Below are positions 1-8,420 of a stretch of 64,000 bases of DNA, in pieces. Position 1 is the stretch's first letter. Each line of letters starts with the position of its first letter. Position numbers and translations under genes: made by a program. The notes beneath the pieces are model-generated. The model had not been told where the DNA came from and did not search any database. It saw nothing but the letters and a program-made list of their open reading frames with translations. The DNA comes from an uncultured Clostridia bacterium. GTDB taxonomy: Bacteria; Bacillota; Clostridia; TANB77; CAG-508. Where the stretch lies: contig CAKOTF010000003.1 in the NCBI GenBank assembly GCA_934120045.1, positions 124,001-188,000 of the forward strand. The letters are read 5' to 3'.

Positions 1-1
1 T

Positions 2-172
2 TCACAAGGTACAAAAGAATATGCAAATAATCTATTAAATTCAACAGAAAAAGTTTTAACAGATACATTAGCAAAATTAGAAAAAGATATAAGTGAAGCA
101 GCAAATATTATGCAAATGTCATTAGAAGGAACAATTAAGACAATTCAAGATAGCAAAAAAGAATTACAATAA
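2..172 (+). CDS. 3' end of an unknown helical protein
   Basis: An open frame enters from the left edge and ends at TAA 170-172, giving 56 residues with no start in the window. The residues are rich in Lys, Glu, Leu and Ala in a heptad-like pattern, so this is probably the coiled-coil or amphipathic helical C-terminus of a larger protein. No family can be named from this fragment. Codon use (AAA, GAA, TTA, ACA) matches the native genes around it. Confidence 0.55.
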   Translation, partial: SQGTKEYANNLLNSTEKVLTDTLAKLEKDISEAANIMQMSLEGTIKTIQDSKKELQ

Positions 173-194
173 TCTAAAAAGGATAGGTTTTATA

Positions 195-272
195 GACCCG
201 TCCCCATAGTATAAATATAGAAATTAAAAAAATGGGGACACCCTTATGTCTATTCACATAAGGAGTGTCCTC
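195..272 (+). promoter_or_regulatory. Competing hairpins upstream of ftsK
   Basis: The 185-nt gap before ftsK holds a long imperfect hairpin. GGACAC plus CCTTATG (236-248) pairs with CATAAGG (257-263) and GTGTCC (265-270), with one bulged base. The sequence GTCCCCAT (200-207) is a perfect complement of ATGGGGAC (232-239), so it could form an alternative stem that breaks the first. No U-run follows, so a simple intrinsic terminator is unlikely. It may be a transcript-end or leader structure, or a remnant of a REP-like element. Confidence 0.4.
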
Positions 273-357
273 ATAAAAGTTTAAGACATATTTTGTGAGG
301 AAAAATTACATTTCAGGCAAATTTTTCTAAATAAAAAATACTGAAAGGGGTAGAGAA

Positions 358-2853
358 ATGTCAAAAAGAAAAAGTAGTAAAAAGAAGAAACAACAGAAAA
401 AACAAGACATATCACTAATAATAGTAATTATTTTAAGTGTATTATTAACAGTATTAATATATGCACAATCAGGAGCAATTGGAATTGCCTTAAGTGATTT
501 CTTTGGAGGAATGCTAGGAATATTAAAATATATATTACCATTAGGTGCATTTGCAGTTGCAATAAAAATGGCATGTGTAGATGATGATGGATATATATCA
601 TCAAAAATAGGACAATATGTATTATTATTAATATTTATTGCTGTTATATTAAGTGTTTATCAAATATATAATGGAGAAATAAATATAGAACAAAATATAT
701 CTGAGGTTGTAAAAGATGCATATCAATTAGGAGAAAATAATATTGGTGGAGGGGCATTAGGAACAATTGCAGCAGTACCATTATTTAAGTTGTTTGGAAA
801 AATCGGTACTATTATAATAAGTGTAGGAGCTGCAGTAATTTTATTTGCAACAACATTTGGAATTGATGTTGCTGAAATAATAAGATCAATAATTCAATCA
901 GGAGTAGAGAATAGCAAAACAAAACATGAGTTAAAGATGGAGGAAAAAGAAGCAAGACATCAAGAAAAATTAGAAAGAATGGCAATGATGAAAGAACAAG
1001 GCACAACGGAAAAATTAAGCAAAAGAGAAATGAAAGCAAAATTAAGAGAAGAAAATAGAAAAGCATATTTAGAAAATACAGAAGAAGATAGTGAAGGACA
1101 AATAAAAATTAATCTTAATGGAAGAGCAATAGAAGAAATAGACGAAAATGGACGTACAAAATTCAAACATGGAAAAGATGATTTAATACCATTAACAAAA
1201 GAAAAGAAAAAAGGAAAATCAAGTATTGCAAATGTAGCAAGTACAATTGTAGAAAAAGAAAATATAGATCCAGACTATATAGAAAATGATTTATTTAAAA
1301 AAGAGGAAGAGCAAAAAGAAGATAAAACAAAACAAGTTTTACAACTTGAACATGCAATGATAGTAGAAGATGAGAATTATCAATATCCTCCAATAGAAAT
1401 ATTAAGTAAAGGTGAAAAAAAGACTATAAAAGGTGGTGCAAAAGCATTAACAGATGTTGCAACAAGATTACAAAAAACATTATATAGTTTTGGAGTTCAA
1501 GCCAAAGTAGAAAATGTAACAGTAGGACCAGCAATAACAAGATATGAATTAAAACCAGCTGAAGGTGTAAGAGTTAGTAAAATTGCAAATTTGGCAGATG
1601 ATATAGCATTAAACTTAGCAGCTGAAACGATTAGAATAGAAGCACCAATTCCAGGAAAACAAGCAGTAGGAATAGAAGTACCAAATCAAGAAAAAGAAAT
1701 GGTACATTTAAGAGATGTATTAGAATCAGACGAATTTGCTGAAAGCAAATCAAAAATGAGTGTAGCATTAGGAAAAGATGTTGCAGGAAAAGTAGCAATT
1801 GCAGATATGGCTAAAATGCCACATACATTAATTGCAGGTTCAACAGGTTCAGGAAAGAGTGTTTGTATAAATACAATAATAACAAGTATAATATATAAAG
1901 CAAAACCAAGTGAAGTAAAACTTGTAATGGTAGACCCCAAAGTAGTCGAATTGTCAGTATATAATGGAATTCCACATTTATTAATACCAGTAGTAACAGA
2001 TCCAAAAAAAGCAGCTGGAGCATTAGCATGGGCTGTACAAGAGATGGATAATAGATATAATTTGTTCGCACAAAAAGGTGTAAGAGATTTAAAAGGATAT
2101 AATGCATTAATAGAAAAAGAGGAAGGTGTTGGAAAATTACCACAAATATTAATTATAATAGATGAGTTGGCAGATTTAATGATGGTAGCAGCAAAAGAAG
2201 TAGAAGATTCAATTTGCCGTTTAGCACAAAAAGCGAGAGCAGCAGGAATGCACTTAATAATAGCAACACAAAGACCATCTGTTGATGTAATCACAGGTAT
2301 AATCAAAGCAAACATACCATCAAGAATTGCATTTGCAGTATCTTCACAAGTAGATTCAAGAACAATATTAGACCAAGTAGGAGCAGAAAAATTATTAGGA
2401 AAAGGTGATATGTTATATTATCCAACAGGAGCTGCAAAACCAACAAGAATTCAAGGAGCATTTGTATCAGATGAAGAAGTAGAGAAAATAGTATCATTTG
2501 TAAAGACAAATGGTGAAGCTACATATAATGAAGATATATTAGACTCAATAGAAAAAAGTGGTAAAACAGATAAAGAAATTCAAGATGCAAACTCAAAAGA
2601 TCCAGATGATAATACTGATGAACATTTAATGGAAGCAATAGACTTAGTTGTTGAAACAGGCCAAGCCTCAACATCATTTATACAAAGAAAATTTAATGTA
2701 GGATATGCAAGAGCAGGAAGAATAATAGATCAAATGGAAGAAAGAGGAATTATTTCAGGATATCAAGGAAGCAAACCACGTCAAGTATTAATGTCAAAAG
2801 AAAGATGGGAAGAATTAAAAATGGGAACATCACCTGAAGATAATCAAGAATAG
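358..2853 (+). CDS. ftsK: DNA translocase FtsK/SpoIIIE
   Basis: This 831-residue protein pumps chromosomal DNA through the division or sporulation septum. The N-terminus has about four hydrophobic segments (roughly residues 18-37, 45-70, 86-104 and 130-170), followed by a charged Lys/Glu linker to about 330. The RecA-like motor carries Walker A AGSTGSGKS at 493-501 and Walker B LIIIDELAD near 598-606. A C-terminal winged-helix gamma domain (about 754-815) would read KOPS/SRS-type polarity sequences. The length is normal for Firmicutes. The ATG follows GAAAGGGG. A 24-nt gap separates it from the next gene, so the two may be cotranscribed. Whether it acts in vegetative growth or sporulation cannot be told from sequence. 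Confidence 0.95.
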   Translation: MSKRKSSKKKKQQKKQDISLIIVIILSVLLTVLIYAQSGAIGIALSDFFGGMLGILKYILPLGAFAVAIKMACVDDDGYISSKIGQYVLLLIFIAVILSVYQIYNGEINIEQNISEVVKDAYQLGENNIGGGALGTIAAVPLFKLFGKIGTIIISVGAAVILFATTFGIDVAEIIRSIIQSGVENSKTKHELKMEEKEARHQEKLERMAMMKEQGTTEKLSKREMKAKLREENRKAYLENTEEDSEGQIKINLNGRAIEEIDENGRTKFKHGKDDLIPLTKEKKKGKSSIANVASTIVEKENIDPDYIENDLFKKEEEQKEDKTKQVLQLEHAMIVEDENYQYPPIEILSKGEKKTIKGGAKALTDVATRLQKTLYSFGVQAKVENVTVGPAITRYELKPAEGVRVSKIANLADDIALNLAAETIRIEAPIPGKQAVGIEVPNQEKEMVHLRDVLESDEFAESKSKMSVALGKDVAGKVAIADMAKMPHTLIAGSTGSGKSVCINTIITSIIYKAKPSEVKLVMVDPKVVELSVYNGIPHLLIPVVTDPKKAAGALAWAVQEMDNRYNLFAQKGVRDLKGYNALIEKEEGVGKLPQILIIIDELADLMMVAAKEVEDSICRLAQKARAAGMHLIIATQRPSVDVITGIIKANIPSRIAFAVSSQVDSRTILDQVGAEKLLGKGDMLYYPTGAAKPTRIQGAFVSDEEVEKIVSFVKTNGEATYNEDILDSIEKSGKTDKEIQDANSKDPDDNTDEHLMEAIDLVVETGQASTSFIQRKFNVGYARAGRIIDQMEERGIISGYQGSKPRQVLMSKERWEELKMGTSPEDNQE

Positions 2854-2877
2854 TTACAAAAGAGAGGAGGAGAAGAT

Positions 2878-4404
2878 ATGTTAGAAAGATTTCTAAAGAA
2901 AGACCGTAATGAAATACTAGAATCAGTATTAGAGCAAAAAGATGTAGATGAAAAAACAAAAAATCTTCTCCAAGGAATTTTATATAAAATAGATGTATCA
3001 TATAAAGATTATCAAAAAGCAAAAGTAATTCAACGAAACAAAAAAGAATATGTAGATGAAATCAACAAAAATATAAAAAGAAAATGTAATAAAATTGTAA
3101 CAGTAAGCTTCAATGAAAAAGTCGAAGACGAAAAAATAAGAAAAAGCTTAGAAAAAAATAAATTTTATATAGATGAAAATCAAATAATAGCATATCCAAT
3201 TGAAGCCAAGATATTATATGCAATAGAAAAAAGTATAAATAACAATAAAATAGTAAATAGCAAATATGAAATTATTTCAAAACCATTATCTGATTTGATA
3301 CTGACAGGAAAAAGCTTGGATAGGGTAGAAGTATTAAGAGATTTTAATGGATGGTCATGGACAACAATAAAAACAGAAATAGAAAGTATAAGCTCAAATC
3401 TTGTATATCAAATACTCCAAATATTACTAGGAGAAGAATTTTTAGATAATTGGAGTTTAGACACTGATGGAATAATAGATTATTATAATATGTTTAAAGA
3501 ACAAATTGCAAATAAATATGGAGCTGAAAATTCACAGAAATTATATGAAAAAATAGAAAAAATTGCTATAATGAATGAAATTGAACAAAACATAGATTTC
3601 AAAGACGAAAAAATATATCAATTGAATGAAATTGATAATGAAATGAAAAAGAGAACAAATGTAGAACAATATATTAATGAATTAACAGAAGAAAAAAAGA
3701 ATGCAGAAAAAGAAATAGCAGTAATTCAAAAAATATTAAGTTCAGAAAAAGAATTAAGAAATCAATATCAAAAAGTTAATGAAGGAGTTCCAATAGAAAA
3801 AAAGGTTTTTAGTGTAAGAGTACTAAGGCAACAATTAAATGCAAAAAAACAAAAGAATTTAAAAAATATTGAAGATATAAATTTTAAATTATTGCCACAA
3901 AATTATATTGATAATAAAGAAAAATTGACTCAAAAAAAGAATTTATTAGAAACAATATATTATACAGAAGAAGAACAAAAAGAAGTTTATTTAAAATTTG
4001 TAATGGTATTTTTGGAATGTTTTGAGCAAGAAGTAAACAAAACAAATAAAGATATGTTAATAAATCTAATATATAAATTTAGATACTATATGTTAATACC
4101 ATTTGATGTTCAAAACTCAATAAAAGATATTCCAGAGTTAAATGAAAAAATAACAGAAATTGAAAAAGAACTAATGAAAATTGGAAAAAGAGAAAAAATA
4201 ATATCAAAAGAGGTACCTTTCGAGGTATGGACACATATATTTGAAACAAGAATAATTGAATTAGAAGAATTATATTATAAAATATTTACAGAATATGATA
4301 AAAAATATTTTCAATTATTTGATGAAAATATTTCAGAAGAAAAATTTATAATAAACAATATTGAAAAGAATAAGATAAATAAGAAGATTAAAATCTTTAA
4401 TTAA
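2878..4404 (+). CDS. Unknown 508-residue coiled-coil protein
   Basis: The protein is soluble, very rich in Lys, Glu, Ile and Asn, and has no signal peptide or membrane segment. The middle (roughly residues 240-300) and residues 340-375 look like coiled coils. An N-terminal region of about 200 residues has mixed alpha/beta character with a short Trp-containing stretch (GWSWTT, about 159-164). No catalytic motif is recognisable. It starts at ATG 2878 after AGAGAGGAGGAG and sits 24 nt after ftsK and 18 nt before the metallo-beta-lactamase gene, so an ftsK-linked operon is likely. Codon use is native. No function is assigned. Confidence 0.8.
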   Translation: MLERFLKKDRNEILESVLEQKDVDEKTKNLLQGILYKIDVSYKDYQKAKVIQRNKKEYVDEINKNIKRKCNKIVTVSFNEKVEDEKIRKSLEKNKFYIDENQIIAYPIEAKILYAIEKSINNNKIVNSKYEIISKPLSDLILTGKSLDRVEVLRDFNGWSWTTIKTEIESISSNLVYQILQILLGEEFLDNWSLDTDGIIDYYNMFKEQIANKYGAENSQKLYEKIEKIAIMNEIEQNIDFKDEKIYQLNEIDNEMKKRTNVEQYINELTEEKKNAEKEIAVIQKILSSEKELRNQYQKVNEGVPIEKKVFSVRVLRQQLNAKKQKNLKNIEDINFKLLPQNYIDNKEKLTQKKNLLETIYYTEEEQKEVYLKFVMVFLECFEQEVNKTNKDMLINLIYKFRYYMLIPFDVQNSIKDIPELNEKITEIEKELMKIGKREKIISKEVPFEVWTHIFETRIIELEELYYKIFTEYDKKYFQLFDENISEEKFIINNIEKNKINKKIKIFN

Positions 4405-4422
4405 AAAACGGAGGATTAATAG

Positions 4423-6066
4423 ATGAAAATAACTTTTTTAGGAGCTACAAAAATAGTAACAGGTTCAAACTTTTTAGTTGAAGCTGCTGGAAAAAAGTTT
4501 TTAGTTGATTGTGGATTATATCAAGGAAAGGCAGAATTAGAGGAACAAAATTATAGAGAATTTGATTATAATCCTGCAGAAATAGATTTTATGTTATTAA
4601 CACATGCACATATAGATCATTCAGGAAGAATCCCAAAACTATATAATGATGGATTTAAAGGTCCAATATATGCACATAAAGCAACATGTGATTTATGTCA
4701 AATAATGTTACCAGATAGTGGTCATATTCAAGAAATGGAAGCAGAATGGAAAAATAAAAAAAGAATAAGAAAAGGTCAACCAACAAGAGAACCACTTTAT
4801 ACAGCAGAAGATGCATTAAAATGCATGGAAATATTTGTACCTGTAAAATATGACGAAATAATACAAGTATCCGAAGATATATATGTTAGATTTAATGATG
4901 CTGGACATATGTTAGGATCAAGTACAATAGAAATATGGGCAAAAGAAAATGGAAAAGAAACAAAAGCAGTATTCTCAGGAGACTTAGGAAATAATGATAT
5001 TCCACTTTTATCAGAGCCAACAATGATAGATAATTGTGATTATTTAGTAATGGAATCAACATATGGAAGTAGATTACATATAAGAAATGATCAAAAAGCA
5101 GAATTATTCTTAAAAATAGTCTCTGAAACTATTGATAATGGAGGAACAGTAGTAATACCATCATTTGCAGTAGGAAGAACACAAGAAATTTTATACGAAA
5201 TTAATAAAATAAAAGAAAATAGGCATGATGAAGAATTTTTAAGAGAATATAGAACATTAATGAAAGTGCCAGTATATGTTGATAGTCCACTTGCAATATC
5301 AGCAACACAAGTATTTAAAGAAAATATGGATTTATTTGAAGATGAAGTAAAAGAAGAAATGGAAAGAGGAAATAATCCATTAGAATTCCCAGGTTTAAAA
5401 TTTACTCAAACAGCAGATGAATCAAAAGCATTAAATGAAAGTGATGAGCCATCAATAATAATTTCAGCAAGTGGTATGTGTGATGTTGGAAGAATAAAAC
5501 ATCATTTAAAACATAATATATGGAATCCAAAGAGTACAATATTATTTGTAGGATATCAAGCACCAGGAACATTAGGATATGAAATTGTAAATGGAGCAAA
5601 AAAAGTTACAATATTTGGAGAAGAATTTGCAGTAAATGCAAGAATTGAATATATTGAAGGATATTCTGGTCATGCTGACCAAGAATGGCTTATGAATTTT
5701 GTATACTCATTCTATAATAAGCCAAAACACATATTTTTAGTACATGGTGAAGAAGAATCACAAGAAGTATTAAGAAATAAAATATTAGAAAATACAGGAA
5801 TTGGAGTAACAATACCTGAATATGGTGAAACATATCAATTAGATGATGAATTAAGAATTGTAAACAGAATTAAGATAAAGAAAACATTAACATTAAAGAA
5901 TGAAGTTCTAGAAAGATTAGAAAAATTAAAAGATGAACTTGCAGATATGGAAGTTATGGTAAAAGAAGATATGACAGATGATGAATTACGAGATGAAGAC
6001 ATATTTAGAATAAATGAAAAAATTAAAGACTTAGAGCAACAAATTTTAAATGTAGTTGAAGGATAA
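4423..6066 (+). CDS. Beta-CASP metallo-beta-lactamase (CPSF-like RNase)
   Basis: This 547-residue protein belongs to the metallo-beta-lactamase/beta-CASP family of RNA-processing hydrolases (YSH1/CPSF73-like). The zinc-binding motif HAHIDHSG is at residues 61-68, and GHMLGSS supplies another metal His. Later beta-CASP signatures include SASGMCDVGRIKHHL and a C-terminal VHGEEES, along with GYSGHADQ. The last 60 residues form a charged helical tail. Family members cleave or trim RNA in the cytoplasm using two zinc ions. The exact substrate here is unknown. GGAGG lies just before ATG 4423. Confidence 0.88.
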   Translation: MKITFLGATKIVTGSNFLVEAAGKKFLVDCGLYQGKAELEEQNYREFDYNPAEIDFMLLTHAHIDHSGRIPKLYNDGFKGPIYAHKATCDLCQIMLPDSGHIQEMEAEWKNKKRIRKGQPTREPLYTAEDALKCMEIFVPVKYDEIIQVSEDIYVRFNDAGHMLGSSTIEIWAKENGKETKAVFSGDLGNNDIPLLSEPTMIDNCDYLVMESTYGSRLHIRNDQKAELFLKIVSETIDNGGTVVIPSFAVGRTQEILYEINKIKENRHDEEFLREYRTLMKVPVYVDSPLAISATQVFKENMDLFEDEVKEEMERGNNPLEFPGLKFTQTADESKALNESDEPSIIISASGMCDVGRIKHHLKHNIWNPKSTILFVGYQAPGTLGYEIVNGAKKVTIFGEEFAVNARIEYIEGYSGHADQEWLMNFVYSFYNKPKHIFLVHGEEESQEVLRNKILENTGIGVTIPEYGETYQLDDELRIVNRIKIKKTLTLKNEVLERLEKLKDELADMEVMVKEDMTDDELRDEDIFRINEKIKDLEQQILNVVEG

Positions 6067-6117
6067 GGTTAAAAATAATTATAATTTCCACCTGGTTTGT
6101 GCATTGAAAAAGACAAA

Positions 6118-6176
6118 GTGCCAGAATATAAGTTAAAAATCAAAGAGAAAGGAAGGGTGCCAGAATATATCTGGCA
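6118..6176 (+). promoter_or_regulatory. Repeat and hairpin between RBS and start of GH15 gene
   Basis: The 13-mer GTGCCAGAATATA occurs twice, at 6118-6130 and 6157-6169. The second copy forms a perfect 7-bp hairpin, TGCCAGA (6158-6164) with TCTGGCA (6170-6176). The only good Shine-Dalgarno (AAAGGAAGG, 6148-6156) lies directly before this hairpin and about 35 nt before ATG 6192. Folding the hairpin would bring the two closer, to about 16 nt. Confidence 0.5.
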
Positions 6177-6191
6177 TCTAATCAAAATACA

Positions 6192-8096
6192 ATGGAAAAA
6201 TATTTAAATGATGCAATAATAGGAAATAAAAACATGCTTGCAACATTTTCAAGCAAAGGAGAAATGTTAAGATTATCATATCCAAATCATGATAATAGGC
6301 AATATTTGAAGTATTTTCATACAGGAGTAAAAGTAAATGACTCAAATATAATATATTTACACGATGACATAAATAATACATATATACAATATTATGATAC
6401 AGACACAAATATTTTAAATACAGAAATAACTAATACATATTTTAATTTAAAAATAGTACAAACAGATTTTGTTACTATAAAAGAAGATATACTAGTAAAA
6501 AAATATTCATTTATAAATGATAGTAATATAGAACAAGATATTAAATTTTTAATACATTCAGAATTATTATCAGACCAAAATAATTTTATAAGTGGTATGA
6601 AATTAGATAATGGAATGGTTCAATTTGCACATGATTTTTCAATGGCAACATTTTCAAAATCTGAGAAGATATTTGCTGGTCAAGTAAATGGAACATCAAA
6701 TAATATAGGAAGTGGAATTATAGGTGGAAAAGATTATGTTGGAATGTCAAGAGATTCTGGTATAAGTTTTGATATTGGAAAACTTCCAGCAGGGCATAGA
6801 AAAGATATTGAAATATGTATATATATTGATGAAAACAAAAAAACTATGCATGACTTTATTGATGAAGTCGAAAGAATAAGAAAGATAGATTTTAATAAAG
6901 AATTAAATGATACAAAATCATATTGGAGAAAATATGTTAAAGAACATGATGGATTAAAAATAAAAGAACCTCAAAATAGTTATGAAGAAAAAATATTAAA
7001 TGTATATAAAAGAAGTATATTATTATTTCCATTATTAATGAATGAAGAAACAGGTGGAATTATTGCATCACCAGAAGTAGATGAAGAATTATCTCAATGT
7101 GGAAGATATGCATATTGTTGGCCAAGAGATGCAGTATTTATTACACAAGCATTAGATATTTTAAAAATGAATAAAGAAGCAGATAAATTTTATAGTGAGT
7201 TTTGCAGAATAACACAAAGTAAAAATGGAATGTGGGAGCAGAGGTTTTATACAGATGGAAGACTAGCGCCTTGTTGGGGATATCAAGTTGATGAAACAGC
7301 TAGTGTAGTTTATGGAGTGTATAATCATTATGAATATACTAAAAATGAAGAATTTTTGAAAGAAAATTTACATATGTGTGAATTAGCAATTACATTTTTG
7401 AAAAAATATGTTTATGATGTATTAGAAAATGTAGGAAAATATCCTATAAGTTATGATATTTGGGAAGAAAATGATAAAGGAATACATATGTATTCTTTGG
7501 CAAGTATTTTTTCAGCATTTGATACTATGAAAAAAATATATAAAGCATTGGGAAAAAATGTTTCTGATTTTGAAAACAATAGATTAAAAGAGGAAAAAAT
7601 AAACAAAAATATTAAAGAAATAGATGAATTAATGTTAAAAGTAAAAGAATATATTGAACAAAATCTATATGATGAAAATAGAAAATCATATGTAAGAAAT
7701 ACAGAAGATAGAAGAATTGATATAAGTTTACTTGGAGCTGTTTATCCATTCAATGTATTTTCACCAAAAGAGAAAAAAGTTTTAAATACAGTTGAAAATA
7801 TAAATTTAACACTTAGAACATATACAGGTGGATATCAAAGATATGAAAATGATGGATATAGAAATGGATCTCCTTGGCCAATTTCAAATCTATGGATGAC
7901 ATTATATTACTTAGAAATAGGCGAAAAGAAAAAAGCTAAAGAAACATTTGACTTTGTATTAAAAACAGTTGGGAAACATAGTTTTTTAGGTGAGCAGGTA
8001 GATAATTCAACATTGAAACCAAATTGGGTTATTGGATTAGGTTGGTCACATGCAATGTTTATTATAGTTTTAGAAAAACTTTCTAATATAAAGTAG
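6192..8096 (+). CDS. Glycoside hydrolase family 15 (glucoamylase-like)
   Basis: This 634-residue protein has the two-part layout of bacterial GH15 enzymes. An N-terminal beta-sandwich (residues 1 to about 250) is followed by an (alpha/alpha)6 barrel. Motifs include GRYAYCWPRDAVF (about 303-315), SYDIWEEN carrying the likely general-acid Glu, GSPWPISNLWM, and GEQVDNS carrying the likely base Glu. The family removes glucose from alpha-glucans or oligosaccharides, and the substrate here is uncertain. No signal peptide is seen, so it is probably cytoplasmic. Start 6192 is kept because the conserved opening IIGNKNMLATF must be included. The start has no close ribosome binding site; the nearest lies beyond a hairpin. 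Confidence 0.88.
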   Translation: MEKYLNDAIIGNKNMLATFSSKGEMLRLSYPNHDNRQYLKYFHTGVKVNDSNIIYLHDDINNTYIQYYDTDTNILNTEITNTYFNLKIVQTDFVTIKEDILVKKYSFINDSNIEQDIKFLIHSELLSDQNNFISGMKLDNGMVQFAHDFSMATFSKSEKIFAGQVNGTSNNIGSGIIGGKDYVGMSRDSGISFDIGKLPAGHRKDIEICIYIDENKKTMHDFIDEVERIRKIDFNKELNDTKSYWRKYVKEHDGLKIKEPQNSYEEKILNVYKRSILLFPLLMNEETGGIIASPEVDEELSQCGRYAYCWPRDAVFITQALDILKMNKEADKFYSEFCRITQSKNGMWEQRFYTDGRLAPCWGYQVDETASVVYGVYNHYEYTKNEEFLKENLHMCELAITFLKKYVYDVLENVGKYPISYDIWEENDKGIHMYSLASIFSAFDTMKKIYKALGKNVSDFENNRLKEEKINKNIKEIDELMLKVKEYIEQNLYDENRKSYVRNTEDRRIDISLLGAVYPFNVFSPKEKKVLNTVENINLTLRTYTGGYQRYENDGYRNGSPWPISNLWMTLYYLEIGEKKKAKETFDFVLKTVGKHSFLGEQVDNSTLKPNWVIGLGWSHAMFIIVLEKLSNIK

Positions 8097-8155
8097 TATT
8101 AATATGAAACTTTTTTTACAACGCAAAGTAATTCTTAAATGAAAGGAAAAAAAAG

Positions 8156-8323
8156 ATGGAACAAAGTAAATGGGTTATTGTAAGAAGAGAAACAGGTTTT
8201 GAAAGAATTAAAAGAAGTATAAAAAATATGTTTTTCAGATTATTCAAAAAGGATAAAAAATGTAAAAAGACAGAAGATAAAGTAAGAAAAAGTGGAGAAA
8301 TAGTAGTGGAGATTATTGCTTAG
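8156..8323 (+). CDS. Small basic protein, 55 residues, unknown
   Basis: This short ORF has a clear ribosome binding site (GAAAGGAAAA, 8141-8150) and native codon use, and it ends at TAG 8321-8323 before a strong terminator. The product is very basic (MEQSKWVIVRRETGFERIKR at the start), with an FFRLF hydrophobic patch near residues 26-30 and a Lys-rich middle. No known family is recognised. It may be a peripheral membrane or nucleic-acid-binding peptide, but that is only inferred from composition. Confidence 0.6.
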   Translation: MEQSKWVIVRRETGFERIKRSIKNMFFRLFKKDKKCKKTEDKVRKSGEIVVEIIA

Positions 8324-8361
8324 ATATACCCAAGCAATGAGTTTACTATTTAAAGATAAAG

Positions 8362-8396
8362 AAAGCCAGCCGAAATGAATTCGGCTGGCTTTTTGG
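8362..8396. terminator. Strong bidirectional terminator
   Basis: A perfect 13-bp stem, AAAGCCAGCCGAA (8362-8374) with TTCGGCTGGCTTT (8380-8392), has a 5-nt loop, a T-run on the right and an A-rich flank on the left. It sits between convergent genes and can end transcription from both. Its GC content is unusual for this region. Confidence 0.9.
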
Positions 8397-8420
8397 GTTG
8401 CTTGGGTTTTCTCTAAAGCA

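Noticed and set aside
1686..2315. 209-codon reverse ORF inside ftsK
   Set aside because: It lies fully antisense to the conserved FtsK motor domain and has no ribosome binding site; it is a shadow ORF.
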